Positions 1 to 8,005 of a stretch of DNA of 64,000 nucleotides are shown one piece after another. The DNA is from Aliihoeflea sp052435735 (GTDB lineage: Bacteria > Pseudomonadota > Alphaproteobacteria > Rhizobiales > Rhizobiaceae), in assembly GCA_052435735.1 (NCBI GenBank), contig JBQVNB010000002.1, forward strand, positions 186,001-250,000, in the 5' to 3' direction. Position 1 is the stretch's first letter, and the number at the start of each line of letters is the position of its first letter. A model generated the notes under the pieces. The model was not told where the DNA came from. It worked only from the letters and a program-made list of their open reading frames with translations, and did no database searches. The position numbers and the translations under genes are program-made.

Positions 1-1
1 C

Positions 2-361
2 CTGGCCGAGCGGATGATCCAGCTTGCGGGGCTGCGGCCCGGCATCGACATCGAAATCTCATTCATCGGCCCGCGCCAGGGCGAAAAGCTCTACGAGGAG
101 CTTTTCGATCCGAGCGAACTCAAGGATTCGCATCTCGACGACGGCTATGTCATCGCTCTGCCGCGCATTATCGACGGCACCTTGATGAAGCGCACGCTCA
201 ACAATTTGCAGAAAGCCGCCGAGGCGGAGGATGCCGGGCGGGTCATCGACCTGCTGCGGCATATCGTGCCCGAATACCAGCCGGCCCCACCATCGCAGCA
301 GGCCCGACTGGACGATGCGAATATCGACCGCGCGCTTGCGCCGGTGCGCCCGGCCGAGTGA
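2..361 (+). CDS. CapD/WbpM-type polysaccharide biosynthesis dehydratase, C-terminal fragment
   Basis: Only the last ~119 codons are in the window; the reading frame is open from base 2 and stops at 359-361. The segment RQGEKLYEEL matches the conserved C-terminal signature (GEKLYEEL) of the CapD/FlaA1/WbpM nucleotide-sugar 4,6-dehydratase family. These are membrane-bound NAD-dependent enzymes that make UDP-sugar precursors for surface polysaccharide. The NAD-binding and catalytic parts lie upstream, outside the window. The role is inferred from family and from the polysaccharide genes that follow. A hairpin at 434-455 probably ends its transcript. Confidence 0.85.
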   Translation: MAERMIQLAGLRPGIDIEISFIGPRQGEKLYEELFDPSELKDSHLDDGYVIALPRIIDGTLMKRTLNNLQKAAEAEDAGRVIDLLRHIVPEYQPAPPSQQARLDDANIDRALAPVRPAE

Positions 362-433
362 GATGCGGTGCGAGGGTCCACCTTCCGCCTCTTTTCCTCG
401 ATAGCCCGATGGCTTATCTGCAAAGTTTCGACG

Positions 434-455
434 GGGAGGTGCAACCGCGCCTCCC
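434..455 (+). terminator. Probable intrinsic terminator after the CapD-type gene
   Basis: GGGAGGTGC and GCGCCTCCC form a 9-bp stem (one T-G wobble) around an AACC loop, followed by TATTGACTTGTTT. It lies 70-95 bases after the CapD-type stop codon and before the next gene. The T-tract is short, so efficiency is uncertain. Confidence 0.45.
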
Positions 456-569
456 TATTGACTTGTTTCGAATGCGGCAGACACGGCGCAATTCGATAGG
501 GCGCGACGGTTACGCTGACGCTTGCTTCTGAGCGGCAACACCGCGATCGGCCCCAAGAGAAAGTTCGGT

Positions 570-1889
570 ATGTCTCGAGTTTCCATGATCGTGTGGAATA
601 ATTTCCGCAACGACGCGCGCGTGCTGAAGGAAGCCGAGACGCTTCAGGCAGCCGGACACCAGGTGACGGTGTTCGCGCTCTACACGCCGGGCGAAACGCA
701 GCGGCGCGAGACGCTCGGGTCCGGTGTCAAGGTCGTCCGCGTGATGCGCAGCCCGTTCTGGACCCTGCGCCAGCGTCTTGGCCTCACTGCAAGGCCGGCA
801 GGTGATCCTGCGCCAAATGCGGCCTCGTCTGTCCCGACAAAGCCGGCGCCGCGCAGCAAGCTTCGTCTGGCGGCCGGCATCGTCACGCGTGGGACGACGC
901 ACAGCGCGCTCCTCGCCGCGCTCGTCGCATCGCGCCCCGATGTCGTCCACGCACACGATTTCAACACGCTTCCGACCGCCTGGCTCGCCTCCGTGTTCGC
1001 CCGTGCCTCGCTCGTCTATGACGCGCACGAGATCAGCACCGATCGCGAGGGCTATGCGCGTGAGCGCAAGTTCATCGGCTGGATCGAGAAGCATCTGATG
1101 CCCCGCGCCGACGCGACGATCACCACCACCGACGCGCGCGCGCAATTCTTCGCCCGCGCCTATAAGGTGCCGCGGCCGATGGTTCTCCAGAACCGGCCAC
1201 GCCGGCAGCCTTGGGCGCCGTCGACCCGCATTCGCGACGAACTGGGACTGCGCGAAGACTGGCCGATCATCGTCTATCAGGGCGGCATTCAGTCCGGCCG
1301 GGGCCTCGAGCGGCTCGCGGCTGCGGCGGCATCGGTTCCGGGCGCCTATGTCGTCTATGTCGGCAGCGGCAAGTCGGAACCCGCCGTCCGCAAGGTGATC
1401 GCCGAATTGAAGCTCGAGGAACGGGTGAAGCTGATCCCGAAGGTCGATCTCGACCAGTTGCCGGACTACACGCGATCGGCCGATATCGGCGTGCAGCCGA
1501 TCGAGAACACCTGCCTCAACCACTACACGACCGACTCCAACAAGCTGTTCGAGTACGTCATGGCCGGACTGCCGGTCGTGGCGTCGGATTTCCCGGAGAT
1601 CCGCAAGATCGTCCAGGCCGACAGTCTCGGCATCCTCGTGCCCTCCGACGACACCGACGCACTGGCGGCGGCGCTGCGGCGGATGGTCGAGGATCGCGGG
1701 CTGCGCGAGACCTTCGCGGCCAATGCACGCAACGCCACCGAACGGCTGAACTGGGAAGCGCAGGAGCATCTTCTGGTGGAGATGTATGCCCGCCTGACCG
1801 GCGCGGCGGGAATCGCGCAGCCGTCCGGCAGGGACGGGGCCGATACCCAAGCCACGCCCCGCGCCCTTACGCCGGCGGACCACCCGTAG
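570..1889 (+). CDS. Glycosyltransferase family 4 protein
   Basis: A 439-residue GT-B fold glycosyltransferase, expected to add a sugar to a lipid-linked repeat unit at the cytoplasmic membrane. The N-terminal half contains VVHAHDFNTLPTAW. The C-terminal half has the GT4 donor-binding region, with NKLFEYVMAGLPVVASDFPE near residues 328-347. The ATG at 570 is chosen over an in-frame TTG at 522 because a purine-rich AAGAGAAAG lies just upstream and MSRVSMIVWNNF is a typical GT4 beginning. Donor and acceptor sugars cannot be told from sequence. It sits in the polysaccharide locus between the CapD-type gene and a membrane protein. Confidence 0.85.
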   Translation: MSRVSMIVWNNFRNDARVLKEAETLQAAGHQVTVFALYTPGETQRRETLGSGVKVVRVMRSPFWTLRQRLGLTARPAGDPAPNAASSVPTKPAPRSKLRLAAGIVTRGTTHSALLAALVASRPDVVHAHDFNTLPTAWLASVFARASLVYDAHEISTDREGYARERKFIGWIEKHLMPRADATITTTDARAQFFARAYKVPRPMVLQNRPRRQPWAPSTRIRDELGLREDWPIIVYQGGIQSGRGLERLAAAAASVPGAYVVYVGSGKSEPAVRKVIAELKLEERVKLIPKVDLDQLPDYTRSADIGVQPIENTCLNHYTTDSNKLFEYVMAGLPVVASDFPEIRKIVQADSLGILVPSDDTDALAAALRRMVEDRGLRETFAANARNATERLNWEAQEHLLVEMYARLTGAAGIAQPSGRDGADTQATPRALTPADHP

Positions 1890-2004
1890 TGATGGTGGGT
1901 CAAATCATGGTGAAACATGTCGCTCATGACGCTATGCTGCCGCGCGCCAACATCTGCCGAGGCCGCATGCAGGGCAAGTCGACCGATCGAAATGGGATAG
2001 CGAT

Positions 2005-3837
2005 ATGTGGCTGATCCGGAACGTGCGCGCCTATGCGGGCTGGGCGCTCTCGATCTGCAACCGGCTCGTGCGGATCGCGCCGGTCTCACTCGCCGTCATC
2101 GTCGTGGCGACGCTCGTCTCGCGCGTGTCGAACCTGCTCGCATTCTTCCTGCCGCTGAAGCTCATCATCCTCGTCGGCTCGCCGCACGTGCCGAGCTACT
2201 TCCCGAACTCGTTCCAGGCGATCGAGCGCGAAGTGCTCGTCGCCGCCCTCGGCGCGGCGACCGTGGGCATCTATTTCGTGCATCTCATCGCCGACAAGAT
2301 CATCGACATCTTCTCCGAGCGAACCGGGGACCTGGTGCTGGCCAAAGCTGACAAGCTTCCGATCTTCGCCAACCAGGACAACATGGTCCACAAGGCCTGC
2401 CGGCGCTTCGCCGACACGCTGGCGGCGACGATTTTCGTGGCGCTCGTCATCGTGCTCATCGGCTACCTTCACCCGAGCGTCGGGTTCGTCGTGGTCGCGT
2501 GGGCGGGCACCTGGTTCGCCGTCGCCGCGATCGGTGGAGCGGTCAGCCCCGGTTTTCGCCAGTGGCTGGAGGCGAACGGCACGCAATATGTCTCGAAGGC
2601 GAGTTCGACCGGCTTCTTCGCGATCACGACCCTGATCGTGGTCGAATTCATCAGCGGCGCGTCCTTCCACATCCTGTTCGCGATTATCAGCCTGCTGCTC
2701 GGTCGGCAGACGTTCCAGAGCCTCGCCCGCATCGTCAACAACGCCATCGCGCTGTCTCCGATCAAGCTGCAGATCAACTCGCTGTTCTTTCGCGGGCATG
2801 TCTGGCAGGGGGCATCGGCGATCGCCGGCAAGGGCGTCTGGGACCTTCTTGGCATGGGCGAGCCCGAGAAATGGCTTCCCGCAGCGCTGACGGCGGCGAC
2901 GGGCGCGCAGGTCGACACGGCGCGAATGGACCTTTGGCATCAGACCGGCCAGTCCGATCTGCTGGTCTTCGACGTGCGTGCTGAAGCCGCGGGCGGCGAG
3001 AGCCGCTATTTCGTCAAGCTCTTCAGCGCAGGGCGTGCCCATGCCGCCGTCCACGAGACCGCTCTCCTGAAGGCCCTGTCGGATGGCCAACTGCCCGCGC
3101 AGGAATTCCTTGGCGCGACCGATGTCGACGGCATGACCTGCCTCGTCTATCGCCGCGGCAGGGGGCGGGCGCCGACTGCGCGCGAATGGTCGGCCGATCT
3201 GGCGGAAATCCGCGGCCGTTGCTGGGCGTGTCAGTTGCCGCGCGACATGGTGCTGCGCTTTCGCCGTTCGCACCGCCTGCTGCCGCAGCGGCTTGCAGGC
3301 ATCGACATCGAGCGTATGGGACTGGTCGCCTCGAGCGCGAAGGAGCGCAGCAACGTCGAGCGCCTGCGCGTCATCCGCCAGCCGCTGATCGAGTGGCTGG
3401 AGCGGATGCCGCTCGCGATCCACAATCCCGACGTCACGATCGACAAGGTCAAGCACCGCAAGAGCGAACCGCCCGTCGCCACGCACTGGGCACGCTGGGC
3501 GCTGGAGCCGATCGGCGTCGGCTGGTCGACCGGCAAGCGCGACCATGCGCGGGCGCAGGAATGGCTCGCTCATGCCGGTCAGGCGCGCGACGATCTTGCA
3601 GGAGTATCGGCCGACGACGTCATGCTCGTCGCGCTGCTGTCCGAGTTCGAACGAGCCTTTGCCGGCCAGAAATACCGCACCGCGATCAACCTGGTGAGCA
3701 GGATCGAATTGGCTTTTGCCAAAACGACAATGATGGCAGGAAAGCCTGCCGACGCGCCGCCTGAACCCGCCCGCCATCCCGCCCTCGTGCCCTCCGGCAC
3801 CGACCTCGTTGCCGCACGGACATCCACCGCCGCCTGA
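2005..3837 (+). CDS. Membrane protein with C-terminal degenerate kinase-like domain
   Basis: A 610-residue protein. The first ~250 residues hold about six hydrophobic segments (roughly 25-50, 75-95, 135-155, 158-178, 205-225, 228-245) and resemble the membrane half of an ABC exporter, but no Walker motifs follow. Residues ~300-560 read like an aminoglycoside-phosphotransferase/kinase fold: RYFVKLF could be the beta-3 lysine strand and HETALLKAL the alpha-C helix. At the expected HGDxxxxN catalytic loop there is AIHNPDVTIDKV, and THWARWALEP stands where ID-W-E would be, so the catalytic Asp seems lost. A role in regulating or coupling polysaccharide export is possible but unproven. The start at 2005 is the first ATG of the frame. 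Confidence 0.6.
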   Translation: MWLIRNVRAYAGWALSICNRLVRIAPVSLAVIVVATLVSRVSNLLAFFLPLKLIILVGSPHVPSYFPNSFQAIEREVLVAALGAATVGIYFVHLIADKIIDIFSERTGDLVLAKADKLPIFANQDNMVHKACRRFADTLAATIFVALVIVLIGYLHPSVGFVVVAWAGTWFAVAAIGGAVSPGFRQWLEANGTQYVSKASSTGFFAITTLIVVEFISGASFHILFAIISLLLGRQTFQSLARIVNNAIALSPIKLQINSLFFRGHVWQGASAIAGKGVWDLLGMGEPEKWLPAALTAATGAQVDTARMDLWHQTGQSDLLVFDVRAEAAGGESRYFVKLFSAGRAHAAVHETALLKALSDGQLPAQEFLGATDVDGMTCLVYRRGRGRAPTAREWSADLAEIRGRCWACQLPRDMVLRFRRSHRLLPQRLAGIDIERMGLVASSAKERSNVERLRVIRQPLIEWLERMPLAIHNPDVTIDKVKHRKSEPPVATHWARWALEPIGVGWSTGKRDHARAQEWLAHAGQARDDLAGVSADDVMLVALLSEFERAFAGQKYRTAINLVSRIELAFAKTTMMAGKPADAPPEPARHPALVPSGTDLVAARTSTAA

Positions 3838-3870
3838 CGCGCCGAACTTCACGCAACCCGATTGGACCAG

Positions 3871-6800
3871 ATGAACATCAAGTCGATAGCCATTTTCTAT
3901 GGGCACGTTGCCAGCAATGTCGGCGACATCGCGATCAATCGCGGCGAGGTGAATCTTCTGCAGGCGGCCTATCCGCAAGCGCAGATAGCGGCCGTCCTCC
4001 TGAACGTGAAGAACTCGCGCTACATGGAGACGTCGAAGGCGTCGTTCGGCCCCGAAGGCGCGGTGCGACTGGTCGAAGTCTCCGACAGCGACGTCAGCGG
4101 CGTCGACATGGCGCTCGAGCCGGAGCGTTGGCTCGACCATTGCGGGGTCGCGGAGGCCGATCTGATCGTGCTTGCCGCCGGCGAACATCTGTTCAGCTAC
4201 GAGGGCAATGCGAACCCGCGCAATCTCTTCTGGCGCACGCTGCCAGCGTTCGCGGCCCGACAGGCCGGCAAGGCATGCCTCGTCATGCCTTCGACCTTCG
4301 GTCCCTACGAGACGAAATCCGCCCGCGCCCTGATGGAAGCGCTCGTTGCGGGCGGGCCGCGCATTGCGGCGCGGGAGACGCGCTCGCTTAATGTCTTGCG
4401 CGACCTTGCGCCGGGGCTCGAACCGCAGGCGCTGCTCGATCCGGCCTTCTTCATCGTCCCGCCGCCGGCGCGGCCGCAAAACGAGGCCGCGCGCAACATC
4501 GCCCTCGTCATGCGCTCGGGGCATTGGGGCATGCGCATTGCCGAAGACGCGCGCCTGAACATCAAGGCCGACGATCCCCAGATGGCCGCGCAGGAGACCG
4601 CATACCGTTTCAGCCTCGACTTCTGTCGCAAGGTCCTGGAGGAGACGGAACACCGCGTCACCATGTTCGTCCAGACCGATGCCGACCGCGCGATCGCAGA
4701 AGCGGTGGAGCGCGAGCTTTCGGGCTCCCCGCATGCCGCGCGCTTCCTCAAGCGCCCAGTCGCGACGATCGACGACTATCTCGACGCACTGAACGCAGCC
4801 GACCACGTCGTCGCCTCCCGTTTCCACGCGCTCATTTTGGGCATGGTTTGCGGCAAGTCGGGCTACGGGCTCTATTTCGCAAGCCACGGCCACAAGATCC
4901 CCGGCCTGATGGAACTCGTCGGCCGCCCCGGCGACTGTCTCGACCTGTCTGCTATGGAGGTCGGCCCGGCCGTGCAGGCGGCGTTCGACGCAGCGACGGC
5001 CCCGCTCGACTTCTCCCAGACCGCCGCCCGGCTCGAAGCGTTGCGCGCTGCGACGATGGATTGGCTGGAGGCGGATTGGCCGGAGCGGCGGGGGGCTGAG
5101 ATGACCCCGACGGATATTGCCGCCCTGACGGCGATTGCTGGCGGTTTCTATCAAGAGCAGGCGGGGAAGTTCAGCGCGGATGCCTATGCTTCGCGTCGAA
5201 AGCAAATCAGCATGGAAGAACGATTGGCGCAGCGGTCCGTCGAGGTCGACGAACTGACCGCCCAATGCCGTTCTTTGAAAGAGAAGCTCGACGCCGAGCA
5301 CGCCAAATGTATCGCGTACCGGGAAGAACTGTCGAAACACACTCAGCTTGAATCAAAAATACGAAAACGCGACCAGCAAATCGTTTCGCTTGAACGGCGT
5401 CTGGTGGCGTTGGAAGATTCGACGTCCTTCCAGATCGGAAATGCACTGGTGCTCGCTGCCAAACAGCCGAGAAGTGCCGCCAAGCTGCCCCGCCGGATTT
5501 GGGGCATCTATCGATCAAGCAAGGACCGCGAAAACGTTGCGGACGGAACGCCCCACGTTACGACTAAAGCTCGAGAACGCGACCATCTCCTGCAATTACA
5601 TCGCGACAGAGGTGTGGTTGGGGTCAGTCAAGTGCTTGCCGCAAAGTACTCGTCGGACGAGGTTGGGCTTCGCAATGCACTAATTGCCGCGGGGAAAGCA
5701 TTGCGGGACGACGGTCATCCCCAAGACGAAATCACGCTCTTGCGGGAAGCGGCTGCCTCTGACGTGTCTGATGCGTCGCTTCGCGCCCTTTACTGGGCTT
5801 TGCAACGTGATGGCGATCTTAAGGAGGCTTGGCAGACGATCCGCAGACTGCAAAGAATTTATGGAGACGCACCGTCAGCGTCTCAAAATGAGATACTCGA
5901 CAAACTCCGTAGAAGTGCCGCTTCTCAGTTGTCAGTGGTCGACAAGATCCCGTCGAGCCCGCTCGCCCAGATTGCACCGATCCATAACCGGATTTGCTAC
6001 GTTCTTCACAACAGTTTGCCGTTCGCGTCTGGGGGATACGCAACACGCGCGCAAGGTGTAGCTCTCGGCCTGAAAGAGGCTGGGTTCGATGTCGTCGCTT
6101 TGACGCGACCCGGATTTCCTTTGGATGCCAAGCCCGAACTCACAGCAGATGCAGTTCCGTTTCAGGACGAGATAGAAGGTATAACCTACCGTCGGCTACT
6201 CACGCCTTCTCGGCAAGGACGTTCGGCCGTGGGATACATGGAGGCCGCTGCCGACTCCATAGCAGCCGAGTTTGAAGTCATTCGGCCCGCATTCGTGATG
6301 GCGGCGTCGAACTATCAGACAGCGTTGCCCGCCCTCATCGCGGCGCGCCGGCTGGGAATTCCGTTCGCATACGAAATCCGTGGGTTTTGGGAGATCACGC
6401 GCATATCCCGCGAGCCGGAATTCATCCACACGCCCAGCTACAAAATCCAGGAGCTCCTCGAAGCCGAAACCGCCAAACATGCCGATCACGTCTTCACGCT
6501 GACCGGCCCGATGAAGCAGGAATTGGTACGCCGCGGCGTTCCAGCCGATCATATCACGCTTCTCCCAAATTCCTGCGAGCCCGAAAGTTTCGTCCCGCGC
6601 CCACGCGACGCGGTGCTTGCGGCAAAGCTTGGAATTCCGGAAGACGTTGCCGTGATCGGCTACATCGGCACGTTCGTCCAGTACGAAGGCCTCGAGCTTC
6701 TCGTCGAGGCGGCAGCGAATCTGCGCGACCGCGGCCTTGCTTTTCGGCTGCTACTTGTCGGAAACGAGAACGTCTCGGCAGGCGATGCCGGTCCGATCAC

Positions 6801-7236
6801 CACCGAGGTTCAGCACATTTCGCAAGAGCGCGGGCTAGAGGACTGGTTGATCATGCCTGGCCGCGTGCCGCACGATCAGGTTGAATCCTATTACTCTCTG
6901 ATCGACATCGCGCCATTCCCGCGCAAAGCTCAGCCGGTGACGGAAATGGTCTCGCCGATGAAGCCGCTCGAAGCATATGCCATGGAAAAGGCGGTCGTTG
7001 CATCGAGCGTTGGCGCACTTCGTGAGATGGTTCTGGACGACAAGACCGGGCTGGTTTTCGAAAAGGATGACGTTGGCAGCCTGACTGACGCGCTGGCCCG
7101 GCTGATCCGTGATCCCGAATTGCGCGCACGGCTCGGCAAAGAGGGACGCCGATGGGTGGTAGCAGAGCGTACGTGGGGTGCTACCGCCAAGATCGCGGCC
7201 GACAGAATCGCAACTATTATGCAGGGAAAATCTTAG
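3871..7236 (+). CDS. Polysaccharide pyruvyl transferase - coiled coil - GT4 fusion
   Basis: A 1121-residue multidomain protein. Residues ~1-385 are a polysaccharide pyruvyl transferase domain (SNVGDIAINRGE near the N-terminus, VMPSTFGPY, and VVASRFHALILGM), which would add a pyruvate ketal to a sugar. Residues ~446-515 are charged and heptad-like (coiled coil). Residues ~560-690 look like helical repeats. Residues ~705-1120 are a GT4 glycosyltransferase, with YVLHNSLPFASGGYATRA at its start and PLEAYAMEKAVVASSVGALREMV in the donor site. Base composition falls visibly from about 5.3 to 6.3 kb, inside the gene, suggesting that the two halves have different histories. ATG 3871 is preferred to TTG 3862. 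Confidence 0.85.
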   Translation: MNIKSIAIFYGHVASNVGDIAINRGEVNLLQAAYPQAQIAAVLLNVKNSRYMETSKASFGPEGAVRLVEVSDSDVSGVDMALEPERWLDHCGVAEADLIVLAAGEHLFSYEGNANPRNLFWRTLPAFAARQAGKACLVMPSTFGPYETKSARALMEALVAGGPRIAARETRSLNVLRDLAPGLEPQALLDPAFFIVPPPARPQNEAARNIALVMRSGHWGMRIAEDARLNIKADDPQMAAQETAYRFSLDFCRKVLEETEHRVTMFVQTDADRAIAEAVERELSGSPHAARFLKRPVATIDDYLDALNAADHVVASRFHALILGMVCGKSGYGLYFASHGHKIPGLMELVGRPGDCLDLSAMEVGPAVQAAFDAATAPLDFSQTAARLEALRAATMDWLEADWPERRGAEMTPTDIAALTAIAGGFYQEQAGKFSADAYASRRKQISMEERLAQRSVEVDELTAQCRSLKEKLDAEHAKCIAYREELSKHTQLESKIRKRDQQIVSLERRLVALEDSTSFQIGNALVLAAKQPRSAAKLPRRIWGIYRSSKDRENVADGTPHVTTKARERDHLLQLHRDRGVVGVSQVLAAKYSSDEVGLRNALIAAGKALRDDGHPQDEITLLREAAASDVSDASLRALYWALQRDGDLKEAWQTIRRLQRIYGDAPSASQNEILDKLRRSAASQLSVVDKIPSSPLAQIAPIHNRICYVLHNSLPFASGGYATRAQGVALGLKEAGFDVVALTRPGFPLDAKPELTADAVPFQDEIEGITYRRLLTPSRQGRSAVGYMEAAADSIAAEFEVIRPAFVMAASNYQTALPALIAARRLGIPFAYEIRGFWEITRISREPEFIHTPSYKIQELLEAETAKHADHVFTLTGPMKQELVRRGVPADHITLLPNSCEPESFVPRPRDAVLAAKLGIPEDVAVIGYIGTFVQYEGLELLVEAAANLRDRGLAFRLLLVGNENVSAGDAGPITTEVQHISQERGLEDWLIMPGRVPHDQVESYYSLIDIAPFPRKAQPVTEMVSPMKPLEAYAMEKAVVASSVGALREMVLDDKTGLVFEKDDVGSLTDALARLIRDPELRARLGKEGRRWVVAERTWGATAKIAADRIATIMQGKS

Positions 7237-7308
7237 ACCTTCTTCCGGTCTAGTTAGTTGGCGGGTACATTGGCGACCAATTGGGATGACGTTGCCATAG
7301 GCCGAAAT

Positions 7309-7887
7309 ATGAAACTCGATGCTTCAGTTAATTTGTCGCCCGAAGTTCAACAGACCTACGCTGCCTACAACGATGGCAAAACGCCTGCGAATGGCTTGAG
7401 GATTGCGGATTACCGCCGCTGGTCGGTTATACTGGACCGCTTAGGTAAGGGTGATCTCCTCGATATAGGCATGGGCATGGGCCAGTTCTGCGATGCTGCC
7501 GCTCGAAGTGGTCGTTTCTCCAGAGTGCGCGGAGCTGACAAGAAGCTGCACAGCGCCTTTCGCAATCTCAGCGGTTTCGAGGTCGTAAGTTACGACCTTG
7601 CTCAGCCTCCAAACGAGCTGCGTTCCCAAGTCGTGACGTGTTTGGAGTGCATTGAGCACATTCCGAATCCAGCGTTCGACCTCGCAGTCGACCATCTGCG
7701 GAATATTGCCACCGAACGTCTCATCATAACGGTTCCATATGAGGAGCCGGAGCCCATTCCGCCGTATCACCACCAGAGATTTACATTGGATCGCCTCAAT
7801 TCCCTGTTTCCAGATGGCACCATCGAAGTCATGGACAAGGGTGGCGGCACTGCATGGGCGCTGGTGGATATCTACAAGAGCGTGTAG
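7309..7887 (+). CDS. Class I SAM-dependent methyltransferase
   Basis: Encodes 192 residues from ATG 7309; in-frame TTG codons at 7258 and 7270 could give a longer form, and the start is uncertain. Motif I is LLDIGMGMGQF (SAM-binding glycine loop), and CLECIEHIPNP is the usual post-loop acidic segment of small methyltransferases such as the UbiG/Methyltransf_11-type. Its position among glycosyltransferases suggests methylation of a sugar or sugar precursor, but the target is unknown. The gene is less GC-rich than most of the window, consistent with acquisition. It has its own 72-base gap from the upstream fusion gene. Confidence 0.75.
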   Translation: MKLDASVNLSPEVQQTYAAYNDGKTPANGLRIADYRRWSVILDRLGKGDLLDIGMGMGQFCDAAARSGRFSRVRGADKKLHSAFRNLSGFEVVSYDLAQPPNELRSQVVTCLECIEHIPNPAFDLAVDHLRNIATERLIITVPYEEPEPIPPYHHQRFTLDRLNSLFPDGTIEVMDKGGGTAWALVDIYKSV

Positions 7888-8005
7888 CAAGCACGGTGGT
7901 CGCACCAAGCTGTTTGGGAGCGCTGGTCGGCGATGACTTGCGCACTCGATATGTCGCGATTCTGATCGCTTGCGCCCCTATACCTTCCTCACCAGAGACC
8001 ATTTT

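Noticed and set aside
510..1883. 457-codon open frame on the minus strand
   Set aside because: It is the antisense shadow of the GT4 gene at 570-1889: Arg/Asp/Gly-rich, no recognisable domain and no ribosome-binding site.
2086..5340. 1084-codon open frame on the minus strand
   Set aside because: Antisense of the membrane pseudokinase and fusion genes. Both plus-strand frames show clear domains, and this frame shows only low-complexity charged sequence typical of high-GC antisense.
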